From: Candidatus Endobugula sp. | GTDB lineage: Bacteria > Pseudomonadota > Gammaproteobacteria > Pseudomonadales > Cellvibrionaceae | Direction: 5' to 3' | NCBI GenBank assembly: GCA_020628895.1 | Contig: JAHDEM010000005.1 | Span: 47,127-108,663 of the forward strand | DNA: 61,537 nucleotides | Shown: positions 17,648 through 27,027 of the stretch, one piece after another | How the letters are laid out: each line of letters starts with the position of its first letter | Position numbering within the stretch: the first letter of the stretch is position 1 | The notes under the pieces: generated by a model | Database searches by the model: none | The model's input: the letters and a program-made list of their open reading frames with translations, nothing else | Told to the model about the DNA's origin: nothing | Translations under genes and position numbers: made by a program

Positions 17648-17778
17648 AGACGTGTTCCTCGTATTTTTCGCAATGCTTAACACAAAAACTTATAAGCAAT
17701 AACATCTCTCAACTTGATCAAAAAACAAACTAATTCTATGCTTCTTAGAATAGCAGAATTTGAGTATATGGTAGCCAA

Positions 17779-19581
17779 ATGACATCAAAAATATGCACTC
17801 CATCAGTCATTATTGTTGATCGTTCGGAACAATTCCTAACGCTCTTTGAAAAGTGGCACCCATGTGAACATCATAAAAGCTTTCGTAGTATCAAAAAGCA
17901 ATTTAGCCGACAAAAACCATCACTCATTGTTATATGCATCAACAGCAAAGACGATGAAGACTTATGTCAAAAGGTGACAGAATTTGTAAGAATAGGTTTA
18001 TCAAACATGGATACGCGAATTGTTATTATGCGCAATCCAGAGTTTGTTATCGACGAAGTTTTGTGGATGGAAAAGTTTCAAGTTAATGGCTGCCTGCTCA
18101 ATAACGAAAAAAATCAAACGATTAACTTAAGCATATTAAATCGTGAAATAGATACTTTTTTGCATATCGAAAACAATCGCATCCTGCATGATGCCGAAAC
18201 CGATATGCTAATGTGCATCACTCAATTCTCCAAAGACAATGAACCTGTTAATATCTTGCTGCAAAACTTTTCTAGTACACTTTCATCTCTTTGTTATGCG
18301 CGATGCTGCCTACATATTAAAGTAGAAGACAATACAACAGGAAATATCACCTATCATTTACCTAACAACAATGAATTACTGACTCGCTATAATCAAGCGT
18401 TAAATTTGCCGAAGTTACCCAACTATTTATGCTCTGCATTGGATGAAAAAAAACCTCAAATCAATTTATTACCCGAAAACATTAATCTTAAACCCATAGA
18501 AGAAGAATTAGGATTTACTATAGGCAGTTATTTAACATTCCCTATCTCTTCTTACAACAAGGTTTTGTACTTATTACTGTATTTTATCCCCGATACCGAT
18601 ATGGATAAGGTATCAATGAAGCAAATTAACGTTATTAATAAAGCGTGTGAACAACTCACTATGCTACTTGAAAGAAGACAAGCTGAGACCAGTTTAAAAA
18701 AACAATATCAACGCCTTAAGAATACATTAATTGAATTAAAAGGAACAAAAGAAGAGCTAAAAAATCAAGAAAAAATGGCGAGCATTGGCCAAATGGCAGC
18801 AGGCATTGCACACGAAATCAATAACCCTTTATCTTATGTCATTAGTAACTTTTCTTCTATGGACCGTTACCTTAATAGCATCATGCAATTACAAGATTTA
18901 CAAGCAGAGTTTTTAAATTCTATAGATCTAAAACAGGACCATCATGTCCATGCATTAAAGCAAAGTATTCATGACTTTCACGAAGATCAAGATATTTCAT
19001 TTGTATTAGAAGATATTCGTGCAGTGGTATCAGATTCACATAGTGGTTTAACAAGAGTTAAAAACATTATTAGTGATTTAAAATCATTCACTTATAGTCA
19101 ATCTACCGATTTAGAAGAGTGCCACATTGAACAAGTGATTGAAGAAACACTAAAAATACTTAAGTACGATATTGATGAAAGTATTAAAATAAACAAAGAG
19201 CTGAGCCAGCTCCCTGAATTTATGGCTCATAATGGATTGATGCAACAAGTAATCACTAACTTAGTGAAAAATGCTGCACAAGCTCTTACAGAAGCAGAAA
19301 CAAAAAAACCAACTATTATCATCAATACTAGTTTAAAGGAAGATTTAATCTTTATTAGTATCAAAGATAATGGCCCTGGTATTCCTGAGGATGTTCGCAG
19401 TAATATATTCGAGCCATTTTTTACAACAAAAAAAGTAGGAGAAGGAACAGGCTTAGGGCTTTCTGTTACCTTCAATATCATTAAGAAGTTGGGAGGGGAA
19501 ATACACCTAAATTCCGAGGTTAATCATTTTACTGAATTTGTTATCAGCTTCCCCATTTCGAATAGGTCATCTGACAAATAG
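17779..19581 (+). CDS. Soluble sensor histidine kinase (pseudo-receiver + GAF-like + HisKA/HATPase)
   Basis: 600 aa with no transmembrane segment. Residues 1-125 look like a receiver fold (SVIIVDRSEQFLTLF), but the strand expected to carry the phospho-acceptor Asp reads LIVICINS, so it is probably a pseudo-receiver. Residues about 145-305 look like a GAF domain. A coiled-coil linker (300-330) leads to the H-box SIGQMAAGIAHEINNPLSY with phospho-acceptor His345. The ATPase core has the N-box NLVKNAAQAL (Asn about 498), G1 DNGPGIPED, F-box EPFFTTK and G2 GTGLGLS. No cognate response regulator is adjacent. The gene is divergent from the BLUF protein, which may feed it a light signal. Confidence 0.9.
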   Translation: MTSKICTPSVIIVDRSEQFLTLFEKWHPCEHHKSFRSIKKQFSRQKPSLIVICINSKDDEDLCQKVTEFVRIGLSNMDTRIVIMRNPEFVIDEVLWMEKFQVNGCLLNNEKNQTINLSILNREIDTFLHIENNRILHDAETDMLMCITQFSKDNEPVNILLQNFSSTLSSLCYARCCLHIKVEDNTTGNITYHLPNNNELLTRYNQALNLPKLPNYLCSALDEKKPQINLLPENINLKPIEEELGFTIGSYLTFPISSYNKVLYLLLYFIPDTDMDKVSMKQINVINKACEQLTMLLERRQAETSLKKQYQRLKNTLIELKGTKEELKNQEKMASIGQMAAGIAHEINNPLSYVISNFSSMDRYLNSIMQLQDLQAEFLNSIDLKQDHHVHALKQSIHDFHEDQDISFVLEDIRAVVSDSHSGLTRVKNIISDLKSFTYSQSTDLEECHIEQVIEETLKILKYDIDESIKINKELSQLPEFMAHNGLMQQVITNLVKNAAQALTEAETKKPTIIINTSLKEDLIFISIKDNGPGIPEDVRSNIFEPFFTTKKVGEGTGLGLSVTFNIIKKLGGEIHLNSEVNHFTEFVISFPISNRSSDK

Positions 19582-19643
19582 TCGTCAATAAACCCTATTT
19601 TATTCTAATCTCGCCAGCGAAAATTCACTTATCTGTACGCAAA

Positions 19644-19958
19644 TTAGGGTAATAACGCACCTTGCTCAGTCAATCGTGAATAAGATTTTGTCACCACGAC
19701 TTTTCGCCCATTAATTTTTTGATGGTGAAGCGCTTCAATAGCTTCATCTTCCATCGAAAAATTCCCCATATGGATATAAGCAGAATGTCCATTCTCATTA
19801 ATGCTTACTTTCATTACTTTTCCATATTCAGAAAATAAAACTTTAAGTTGCTGTTCACTGATACTATTAGATAAGTTATCAATATAAATAGCGCCAAATG
19901 CAAAGCTCGTAGTACAAACATAAAATATAGCAGCAGCGACTAGTTGACGAATATTCAT
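19644..19958 (-). CDS. RRM-domain protein with an N-terminal signal peptide
   Basis: 104 aa from the second of two tandem ATG codons, five bases after AGGAGG; an upstream in-frame start at 20000 lacks an SD. Residues 1-21 (MNIRQLVAAAIFYVCTTSFA) look like a Sec signal peptide or membrane anchor. The rest is one RNA recognition motif: RNP2 is IYIDNL, then SISEQQLKVLFSEYGKVMKV, a degenerate RNP1 (HSAYIHM), EAIEALHHQKINGRKV and a terminal strand. RRM proteins normally bind RNA in the cytoplasm, so an exported or anchored version is unusual. It is convergent with the kinase gene and divergent from the chemoreceptor gene. Confidence 0.8.
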   Translation of the reverse strand: MNIRQLVAAAIFYVCTTSFAFGAIYIDNLSNSISEQQLKVLFSEYGKVMKVSINENGHSAYIHMGNFSMEDEAIEALHHQKINGRKVVVTKSYSRLTEQGALLP

Positions 19959-20141
19959 CATTACCTCCTCTTTTAAGTATTTACTGATATAACGCAACAA
20001 AGCGTTTTATTTGATAAAAATACAATCGAAAAAGAAGAAACAGAACGGCCACAGCCTGTAGGATTTATGCCTATACTTCATGGAGAGTACTAAAGTGTAA
20101 AAGCATATAAAAATGTAGGATATGGTGACAGGAGAAATTAC

Positions 20142-21779
20142 ATGTTAAGTCGTTTTACTGGTTTGTCATTAAAGATCAGACTAGCATCAAGCTTCGTTAT
20201 TATTCTCACATTACTGATTTTAATCTCTTTGATGGCTATAGAGCAATTTAACCGTTCATCATCCATCCAAACTCGCTTAGCCAATACAGACATCCCTAAT
20301 GTATTACTCACTCATGCTATTAGCGAGAAAGCAGAAGCCGCGGCCTTAGAATTACTGCAGATATTACTCACAACAGATCGAGATCAACGCATTCCGTTAT
20401 ATAAACGCATGGATCAATATAATGCCGATATAAACAAGATAGTAGAAAATATAAAAGCACGGCTTACTGATGAATCAAATGCATTAAGTACCGATTTACA
20501 AGCATTAGAACAGGCTAGATTGGATTACCACCAAGCTATGATAGAAACGGTAGAAATGGTTGAATTTGACCCGGAAACCGCATTAGAAATCTATGCACAA
20601 AAGACAAAACTAGCACTACAGCATTTGCTACTAAAGGCAAATGCATTGTCGAGTAATCAGCAGGCAGCTATTAATGCACAGATGTCTAATCAACAATCAC
20701 AAAGTGAGCACACTTTAGAGCGCATGCAAGTACTTATTGTTTCTGCAGTGCTGCTAAGCATACTACTAGCCTATGTGGCTCACAGAACCATCATAGTACC
20801 CATTAAAATTGCTACAGCACATGCACAAAGCATTGCCAGCGGAGATCTAACCGAACAAAGTGGAACAACAAGAAAGGATGAAATTGGCGATCTAGAAAAC
20901 GCGATGAATACCATGCGTCAAGACTTACGTACACTTATTGGCGCCATACAGTCATCCGCCAAACAAGTACAAGAAGAAGCAGACGCTATTGCACAACCCG
21001 TACAACTATTGCACGCAGAATCAACGTCTCAGGACATTCCTATCGAACGTATTCAGCAACAAGCTACTCATTTATCCGAGCAAAGCCAAAATGCACTCGA
21101 CACAGCCCATGAAACCCGAGCTAGAGCCGAAGACGCTAGCCATGCTGCATCCGAAGGCCAGCAGTTAGTAGATAAAGCAATGGATGAGCTCAAGCGTATG
21201 TCTGAGAGTACAGGACGATCCGCAACGTCTGTAGAGGAGCTCAACAAACGGGCTGAATCGGTGCGCGAGCTCATTAGCACAGTGCATAATATTGCAGAGC
21301 AAACCAACTTGTTAGCACTTAATGCGGCGATAGAAGCAGCCCGTGCTGGAGATCAGGGGCGAGGATTTGCTGTTGTTGCCGATGAAGTGAGAAATTTAGC
21401 TAATCGTACAGGAGAAGCCACCCAAGAGATTAATACTGTGATTGATGCGATGGAATCAGAATCTAAAAAGTCGTCTCAAATCATGATGCAAAGCCGTGAT
21501 GAGTTAAAAAAAGGCATTGATCTGGTTCTCAAAATAGCTCCACCTCTAAAGCACCTTAACGACAGTGCTAGTGCATCCTTAGAAATGGCTGAAACACTAG
21601 AAAATATAGTGATAGAACAAGCACAAAAAAGTGCTGATATAGAAACGAATATTGGGGATATAGGGCAAGTTGCTAATGGCAATAAAGCTGCATCACAACA
21701 ATTATCTGACATCACCCAACACTTGACGGAACTGTCGTCTCAACTAGAGGAGAAGGTCCGCAACTTTATTATTCACTAA
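20142..21779 (+). CDS. Methyl-accepting chemotaxis protein (four-helix-bundle sensor)
   Basis: 545 aa; ATG 20142 follows AGGAGA. TM1 (about residues 11-31) and TM2 (about 192-212) bracket a 160-residue periplasmic helical domain of the 4HB_MCP type. A HAMP domain follows (about 213-268, [30 protein letters not shown]). The cytoplasmic coiled coil has the conserved hairpin tip [20 protein letters not shown] and [19 protein letters not shown]. It should control CheA kinase activity and flagellar or twitching behaviour. The ligand is not predictable. No CheR/CheB-docking C-terminal pentapeptide is seen. It lies beside the BLUF/kinase/RRM group but is probably a separate transcription unit. Confidence 0.93.
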   Translation: MLSRFTGLSLKIRLASSFVIILTLLILISLMAIEQFNRSSSIQTRLANTDIPNVLLTHAISEKAEAAALELLQILLTTDRDQRIPLYKRMDQYNADINKIVENIKARLTDESNALSTDLQALEQARLDYHQAMIETVEMVEFDPETALEIYAQKTKLALQHLLLKANALSSNQQAAINAQMSNQQSQSEHTLERMQVLIVSAVLLSILLAYVAHRTIIVPIKIATAHAQSIASGDLTEQSGTTRKDEIGDLENAMNTMRQDLRTLIGAIQSSAKQVQEEADAIAQPVQLLHAESTSQDIPIERIQQQATHLSEQSQNALDTAHETRARAEDASHAASEGQQLVDKAMDELKRMSESTGRSATSVEELNKRAESVRELISTVHNIAEQTNLLALNAAIEAARAGDQGRGFAVVADEVRNLANRTGEATQEINTVIDAMESESKKSSQIMMQSRDELKKGIDLVLKIAPPLKHLNDSASASLEMAETLENIVIEQAQKSADIETNIGDIGQVANGNKAASQQLSDITQHLTELSSQLEEKVRNFIIH

Positions 21780-21783
21780 ACAC

Positions 21784-22560
21784 TTAAGCGATCGCCTTAG
21801 CCATTAAAGACACACCTGTTGCGATTGTTAACAGCTCAAATAATCGTTTAATCCACTGATTCCCCTTAGTCACTGCAACATTAGCACCAATATAACCACC
21901 AACAAGCGACCCCAATACTAAAGGCAGCAACCAGCTCCATTTCACCTCACCAAGTATGGATAATGTGATTGCCCCAGCACCATTCCAAAAACATCCCACT
22001 AAGACCATCGTCATTGCCACGGCACGTTTGTAATCCATTCCAAACCAATAAATAAACCACAATGTGGCAAACAATCCTGTTCCAGAGGTCAAGGAACCAT
22101 TGATAAACCCGATCACAAAAATAACACTACCGCCTGCCAGAAGCCCCCATAGGTCTCTATTTCTTGCCTGATACTGCTGCCCTAACTGTTTATGAGTCAT
22201 GGAATAAATGCCTAACCCCAATGTCAGCATACCTAGGCTAGCGGTAGCCAATGACTCACTGATATGCAGTATCACATTGGCACCCAGCACTACCCCTGGC
22301 AAACCAAATGCAAGAATAATGAGTGAAAACTTCCAATCAAAAAGTTTCTCCTGACGATAGCGCAGGCTGGAACCAATACCGAGGGCAACCGTGGCTATCT
22401 TATGCGTCGCTAATGCAACACCAAATGGCAGGCCTAAGAAAAGTAAAATCGGCAGTTGCAATAAACCTGCCCCACCACCGGCCATGGCCGATAAGGCATT
22501 GGCAATAATGGCAATCACAAATAAAAAAAGCAGGGATTGGTTATCTATCAAAAACTCCAT
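21784..22560 (-). CDS. TSUP (TauE/SafE) family membrane transporter
   Basis: 258 aa from ATG 22560; a GTG eight codons upstream is also possible. About eight transmembrane helices in two repeats. The paired family motifs are AMAGGGAGLLQLPILLFLG in the first half and GFINGSLTSGTGLFATLW in the second. TSUP proteins move sulfite, organosulfonates or similar sulfur anions across the inner membrane; the substrate here is undetermined. The gene ends only 4 bp after the convergent chemoreceptor stop. No sulfur-metabolism gene is adjacent. Confidence 0.88.
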   Translation of the reverse strand: MEFLIDNQSLLFLFVIAIIANALSAMAGGGAGLLQLPILLFLGLPFGVALATHKIATVALGIGSSLRYRQEKLFDWKFSLIILAFGLPGVVLGANVILHISESLATASLGMLTLGLGIYSMTHKQLGQQYQARNRDLWGLLAGGSVIFVIGFINGSLTSGTGLFATLWFIYWFGMDYKRAVAMTMVLVGCFWNGAGAITLSILGEVKWSWLLPLVLGSLVGGYIGANVAVTKGNQWIKRLFELLTIATGVSLMAKAIA

Positions 22561-22672
22561 CTGCGTATGGTACGTAATAAACACCAGCAGAACAATCTGA
22601 CTGACTAGCTTTATGAGTCGTGCCTCTATAAAATGGCCGCCTTACTGCTGGTACTATTTCGTCCCCACTTGC

Positions 22673-22700
22673 TAGTACCCAAAGAGTAGTACCCAAAGAG
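22673..22700. repeat. Tandem duplication of a 14-bp unit upstream of argS
   Basis: TAGTACCCAAAGAG occurs twice in direct succession at 22673-22686 and 22687-22700, 30 bp before the argS start. It probably lies in the argS 5' leader. Its role is unknown. Confidence 0.85.
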
Positions 22701-22729
22701 TTATTCCCATAGAAGAAAATAGATTATTC

Positions 22730-24490
22730 ATGAATATCCGTACCTTATTGTCACAATACGTTAGTCACGCAATGCAAGCGGCAGGTATACCTGCTGAGTG
22801 TCCTCCTATTATTGCCCCCAGTAAAAAAGCAGGCTTCGGCGATTACCAAGCTAATGGCGCGATGGGTGCTGCTAAAGCCATGAAAGCAAAACCTCGGGAT
22901 ATTGCACAGCAAATCGTAGAACAATTAGGTAGTAATGATGACTTTAATCAAATGGTTAGCAACATAGACATCGCTGGACCAGGATTTATTAATATCACAT
23001 TAGCGCCCGAATGGTTATCCAACGAAATAAGCGCTATTAACCAAGATACAAACTTAGGTATCCACACTGATACCACTGAAACCATTGTGGTTGACTACTC
23101 ATCCCCTAACTTAGCCAAAGAGATGCATGTGGGTCACTTGCGCTCAACCATTATTGGCGATGCTATTGTTAGGACCTTGGAATTTCAAGGACATCAAGTT
23201 ATTCGCCAAAATCACGTGGGCGACTGGGGAACCCAATTTGGGATGTTAATTGCCGAACTGGAAGAACAACTGCAAGAAGGCGAATCTGCTTCTCTAGCAC
23301 TTAAAGACTTAGAAAGCTTTTACCAAAGTTCTAAAAAGCACTTTGATGAGTCAGAATCCTTTGCTGACAAAGCTCGAGATTACGTCGTTAAGCTACAGTC
23401 TGGTGATGAATCAGTCCTTGCCTTATGGCAGCAGTTTAGAGAAGTCTCTCTTACCCACAGCCAAGAAATTTATGACGCCCTTAATGTGACGCTTACACCA
23501 AACGATATCTATGGTGAAAGTGCCTATAACCAAGACCTTGCGCCTCTGGTTGAAGAGTTAAAGCAACAAGGTTTAGCCACCGAAGATCAGGGTGCTCAGG
23601 TTGTTTTCTTAGAGGAAATGGCCGATAAAGACGGTAATCCCAGTCCAGTGATTATACAAAAGCAAGGAGGTGGATTTTTATATGCCACCACCGACCTTGC
23701 CTCTTTACGTTACCGAAGCAATACATTAAACGCGGATCGTATTTTATATTTTATTGATGCACGCCAATCTCTGCATATGCAGCAAGTGTTTACCGTGGCC
23801 CGTAAGGCAAAATTTGTTAAGGAAAATGTTAGTTTAGAGCACCACGCATTTGGCACCATGATGGGCAATGATGGCAAGCCTTTTAAAACTCGCACTGGTG
23901 GCACCGTCAAATTAGCTGACTTACTCGTAGAAGCTACCGAACGAGCACAAAAACTGGTTGCCGATAAGAATCCAGAGTTATCGCCAAGTGAATGTGCTGA
24001 AATTGCCCGTAAAGTCGGTATTGGTGCCGTTAAATATGCCGATTTATCAAAAACACGAACTAATGATTACGTGTTTAACTGGGAAACTATGCTGAGTTTT
24101 GAGGGTAATACAGCCCCTTATCTACAATATGCTTACACTCGAATTAAAAGCATTTTTAGAAAAGCTGCTGAACAAACATCCATTGATGTGCATACATTAA
24201 GCTCTTCCATTTCACTACAAGAAACTGCAGAACTAGCGCTAGCCATTAAAACTTTGCAATTTTCAGAAGTGATTGAGCAAACCAGCCGCGAAGCCTATCC
24301 ACACCTGTTGTGTACATATCTATATGATTTAGCAGGGATATTTATGCGATTTTATGAGCAGTGCCCAATATTAAAAGAAGGGGTAAGTAGCGATACCCAA
24401 AAAAGCCGCTTACAACTATCACTGGCCGTGGCTAATACTCTACATACGGGTTTAAGCCTGCTTGGTATAGAAACCATGGAGAAAATGTAA
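22730..24490 (+). CDS. argS: Arginine--tRNA ligase, class I
   Basis: 586 aa, near the usual 575-590. It attaches arginine to tRNA-Arg in the cytoplasm. The N-terminal additional domain recognising the tRNA D-loop covers residues 1-115. The class I HIGH-type motif appears as [20 protein letters not shown]. The KMSKS loop is replaced, as usual in ArgRS, here by [13 protein letters not shown]. The anticodon-binding DALR domain is at the C-terminus ([42 protein letters not shown]). The SD is weak (GAAGAAAA). The tungstate transporter operon follows after 96 bp with its own promoter-like region. Confidence 0.97.
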   Translation: MNIRTLLSQYVSHAMQAAGIPAECPPIIAPSKKAGFGDYQANGAMGAAKAMKAKPRDIAQQIVEQLGSNDDFNQMVSNIDIAGPGFINITLAPEWLSNEISAINQDTNLGIHTDTTETIVVDYSSPNLAKEMHVGHLRSTIIGDAIVRTLEFQGHQVIRQNHVGDWGTQFGMLIAELEEQLQEGESASLALKDLESFYQSSKKHFDESESFADKARDYVVKLQSGDESVLALWQQFREVSLTHSQEIYDALNVTLTPNDIYGESAYNQDLAPLVEELKQQGLATEDQGAQVVFLEEMADKDGNPSPVIIQKQGGGFLYATTDLASLRYRSNTLNADRILYFIDARQSLHMQQVFTVARKAKFVKENVSLEHHAFGTMMGNDGKPFKTRTGGTVKLADLLVEATERAQKLVADKNPELSPSECAEIARKVGIGAVKYADLSKTRTNDYVFNWETMLSFEGNTAPYLQYAYTRIKSIFRKAAEQTSIDVHTLSSSISLQETAELALAIKTLQFSEVIEQTSREAYPHLLCTYLYDLAGIFMRFYEQCPILKEGVSSDTQKSRLQLSLAVANTLHTGLSLLGIETMEKM

Positions 24491-24536
24491 TTGTAGGCAC
24501 TAACGCCTTTTACCTATTAGCGTATAACTGGGGTAT

Positions 24537-24563
24537 TATAATGCCAACATTGACCATGTTGGC
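24537..24563 (+). promoter_or_regulatory. Candidate tup promoter -10 and overlapping inverted-repeat operator
   Basis: A TATAAT at 24537-24542 is directly followed by GCCAACAT (24543-24550), TGACC, and ATGTTGGC (24556-24563), a perfect 8-bp inverted repeat. The repeat would cover the transcription start of the tup operon. This is a natural place for an oxyanion-responsive repressor to bind, or it could form a 5' hairpin. It is not an E. coli ModE-type sequence by eye. No strong -35 is seen. Confidence 0.5.
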
Positions 24564-24586
24564 CTAGCAAGTTGAATCCGCGCTTT

Positions 24587-25324
24587 ATGAATACGTTCTC
24601 TAACGCTTTTTTTGATGCTCTTCGTTTACTAACACAATTAGATTCAGGGTTGTGGGAGGTCATTGCTTTATCACTACAAGTTAGCCTAAGTGCATTGTTT
24701 TTTGCTATTAGTATAGGGTTACCTCTTGCCATAGTATTAACCATGCGCCGATTTGCTGGTGAACGCATTCTATACGTTATTATTGATACATTAATGGCAC
24801 TACCGCCTGTTGTGGTCGGTTTAATTGTTTATTTACTGATTTCACAGATGGGGCCTTTAGGCGTATGGGGGTTACTCTATACACCTACCGCCATGATCAT
24901 TGCGCAAACCTTACTTATCACCCCGATTGTTATTGCACTCTCATTACAGGTATTTCGTAACCATTGGCAACGTCTGGGTCAGCAACTAAGTATGTTAGGT
25001 ATTAAACCTTATCAGCTGTTTCGCATCTTATTACACGAGTCTCGATTTGGGCTAATCACTGTTATTCTAGCGGCTTTTGGGCGGGCCATCGCCGAAATTG
25101 GTGCGGTAATGATTGTTGGAGGTAATATTGCCAACGAAACTCGAGTAATGACTACAGCTATAGCCATGGAAACCCGTCAGGGAAATCTATCCATGGCTTT
25201 AGCATTGGGCATAGTACTGATATTAATTGCATTGATCATTAATGCAGGGGTACATATTTTTGGTCAAAGGCTTTCACCTCGTGAAGCAATCACACCGGGA
25301 AAAAATCAACAGCATCATGCTTAA
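24587..25324 (+). CDS. tupB: Tungstate ABC transporter permease TupB
   Basis: 245 aa from ATG 24587; a TTG five codons earlier is possible, and neither has a clear SD. Five or six transmembrane helices. The inner-membrane permease loop (EAA motif) is LLHESRFGLITVILAAFGRAIAEIGAVM, followed by GGNIANETRVMTTAIAMET, as in TupB/WtpB-type oxyanion permeases. It forms the channel of the tungstate importer with TupC and TupA. The order tupB-tupC-tupA differs from the common A-B-C. The tupC start overlaps its end (ATGCTTAA). Molybdate rather than tungstate is possible, but the TupA sequence and nearby cofactor genes favour the Tup family. Confidence 0.88.
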   Translation: MNTFSNAFFDALRLLTQLDSGLWEVIALSLQVSLSALFFAISIGLPLAIVLTMRRFAGERILYVIIDTLMALPPVVVGLIVYLLISQMGPLGVWGLLYTPTAMIIAQTLLITPIVIALSLQVFRNHWQRLGQQLSMLGIKPYQLFRILLHESRFGLITVILAAFGRAIAEIGAVMIVGGNIANETRVMTTAIAMETRQGNLSMALALGIVLILIALIINAGVHIFGQRLSPREAITPGKNQQHHA

Positions 25325-26063
25325 TATACAAAATGCGAGTATTACATTTGATAATCGTTTTTGTCTTCAGGACATTACATTAACTGTTCCCGATACAGGG
25401 ATTAGCGTTATTGTGGGCGCAAATGGTTCGGGCAAGACCTTATTAATCCAACTATGTGCTGGATTACTTGAACCCAGTTTAGGAGTCATAAAAAGACCCA
25501 CTGAAAATCACTTAACAAGCAATGATAAAACGTTTATTCACACAACATGGGTACCACAAACACCCGTATTATTGGATCGAAGCGTTTTTGAAAATATCGC
25601 TTTACCTCTAAGAGCAGCTAAACACCCCCATATTAAGCAACGTGTTACCGAGGCGCTAGAATGGGCCAAGATCAACTCATTAGCCCTATCTCAAGCAACA
25701 ACCCTATCAACTGGACAGCAACAATTAGTTGCATTAGCACGAGCATGGGCCTTGGCTCCTCGTATATTATTTTTGGATGAGCCTTGTGCGAATTTAGATC
25801 CCGAGCGCCAACAGCATGTTGAGCAATTAATTTATCAGCTAAACCAAAATGGCTGCAAGGTTATTATGAGCTCTCATCAGCTCTCTCAAGCCAAACGCAT
25901 TGCTGACGATATTGTTTTTTTAGATCATGGGCAATTGGTAACACATATGCCAAGCTCCCAATTCTTTTCCCCCTCTATTGATCCTCCCACGCATAGCAAA
26001 GGTAAAACACTGATCCCACCAAGAACCTTAGAAAAGATTCAGGCATTTATTCAATATGCTTAA
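25317..26063 (+). CDS. tupC: Tungstate ABC transporter ATP-binding protein TupC
   Basis: 248 aa from the ATG at 25317, inside the last codons of tupB; a longer in-frame version from 25242 would overlap tupB by 80 bp and is rejected. Walker A is GANGSGKT, the Q-loop is in TTWVPQTP, and the signature is LSTGQQQ, slightly divergent from LSGGQ. Walker B is ILFLDEP with DPERQQH after it, and the H-loop is MSSHQLSQAKRI. It powers import through TupB. Its own end overlaps tupA by the same ATGCTTAA arrangement, so all three genes should be translated together. Confidence 0.92.
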   Translation: MLNIQNASITFDNRFCLQDITLTVPDTGISVIVGANGSGKTLLIQLCAGLLEPSLGVIKRPTENHLTSNDKTFIHTTWVPQTPVLLDRSVFENIALPLRAAKHPHIKQRVTEALEWAKINSLALSQATTLSTGQQQLVALARAWALAPRILFLDEPCANLDPERQQHVEQLIYQLNQNGCKVIMSSHQLSQAKRIADDIVFLDHGQLVTHMPSSQFFSPSIDPPTHSKGKTLIPPRTLEKIQAFIQYA

Positions 26064-26964
26064 AGTTTGGTCGATGACGAAGATAGCAAAAAATATTTTC
26101 CACATAAAAAGTTGGCTGATAACAGCAACCAAAACTGTCCTATTATGCGGCTTATTAACGGCATGCTCATCTAAGGAAAACACACTATTTTTGGGAACGA
26201 CGACTACCCTTGAAGACTCTGGTTTTTTAGAGTACGTGGCGACAGCTTTTTATAAAGAAACGAATATTCGTATTAAACCGATTACTGTAGGTAGTGGAGA
26301 ATTATTAACCGCTATGCGTCGTGGCGACATTAACATTGCCATCACTCACGATCCTGAAGGTGAACAACAATTATTAGAAGAAGGGATTATTTTAACGAGG
26401 GCACCCATATTTTATAATCATTTTTTGTTAGTCGGCCCACAAAATAACCCAGCAAATATTAATAGTGAACATTCATTACTAGATGCTTTCCAACAGATTT
26501 TGCGAACAAATACCCCATTCGTTTCTCGAGCAGACGATAGTGGAACACATCGTGCAGAGCAAAAAATCTGGCAACAGGTGATTCAAGAATCTACCCCGAC
26601 TAATAAGATTGGCTACCACCAACTGATACAAACCGGCACAGGCATGGGAGCCAGTCTAGCGGTAGCAGCACAACGGCAAGCCTATATATTAGTCGACAAT
26701 GGCACTTGGCTAAACTTTAACAACAAACAAACACTCACCATTATTTGGCAAGATGCACAAATACTTAAAAATCCCTACCATTTGCTAATCAGTCAAAGAG
26801 CCCCTCAAAAAACTGATACAATGGATAAAGGAAAAAACATGGCGCAAGCGCAAAGTATTAATGCATTTACCCAATGGATAACTAGCCACAAAGGTAAGCA
26901 GGTTATTAGAAATTATCAGCTACAGGATCAGTCTGTTTTTTACACTGATCCCTGCTGTAAATAA
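26056..26964 (+). CDS. tupA: Tungstate-binding lipoprotein TupA
   Basis: 302 aa from ATG 26056, overlapping the tupC stop; a second ATG six codons later is an alternative. The signal sequence ends in a lipobox, CGLLTAC, with the lipidated Cys at residue 37, so the binding protein is membrane-anchored. TupA features are LFLGTTTTLEDSGFLEY (oxyanion-binding Thr/Ser loop), VGSGELLTAMRRGDINIAITHDP, SRADDSGTHRAEQ and QTGTGMGASLAVAAQRQAYIL. It delivers tungstate to TupBC. Tungstate could serve a W-enzyme or be taken up along with molybdate. No tungstoenzyme gene is in the window. Confidence 0.9.
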   Translation: MLKVWSMTKIAKNIFHIKSWLITATKTVLLCGLLTACSSKENTLFLGTTTTLEDSGFLEYVATAFYKETNIRIKPITVGSGELLTAMRRGDINIAITHDPEGEQQLLEEGIILTRAPIFYNHFLLVGPQNNPANINSEHSLLDAFQQILRTNTPFVSRADDSGTHRAEQKIWQQVIQESTPTNKIGYHQLIQTGTGMGASLAVAAQRQAYILVDNGTWLNFNNKQTLTIIWQDAQILKNPYHLLISQRAPQKTDTMDKGKNMAQAQSINAFTQWITSHKGKQVIRNYQLQDQSVFYTDPCCK

Positions 26965-27027
26965 TTACCATCAGTCCCATTGAATTTATTGATAGATTGA
27001 CTGATTTTTAAAATAGAGAGCATAATT

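Noticed and set aside
24491-24586. Molybdenum cofactor riboswitch upstream of tupB
   Set aside because: The spacer is only 96 bp and shows a simple dyad at the start site, not the multi-helix Moco riboswitch fold.
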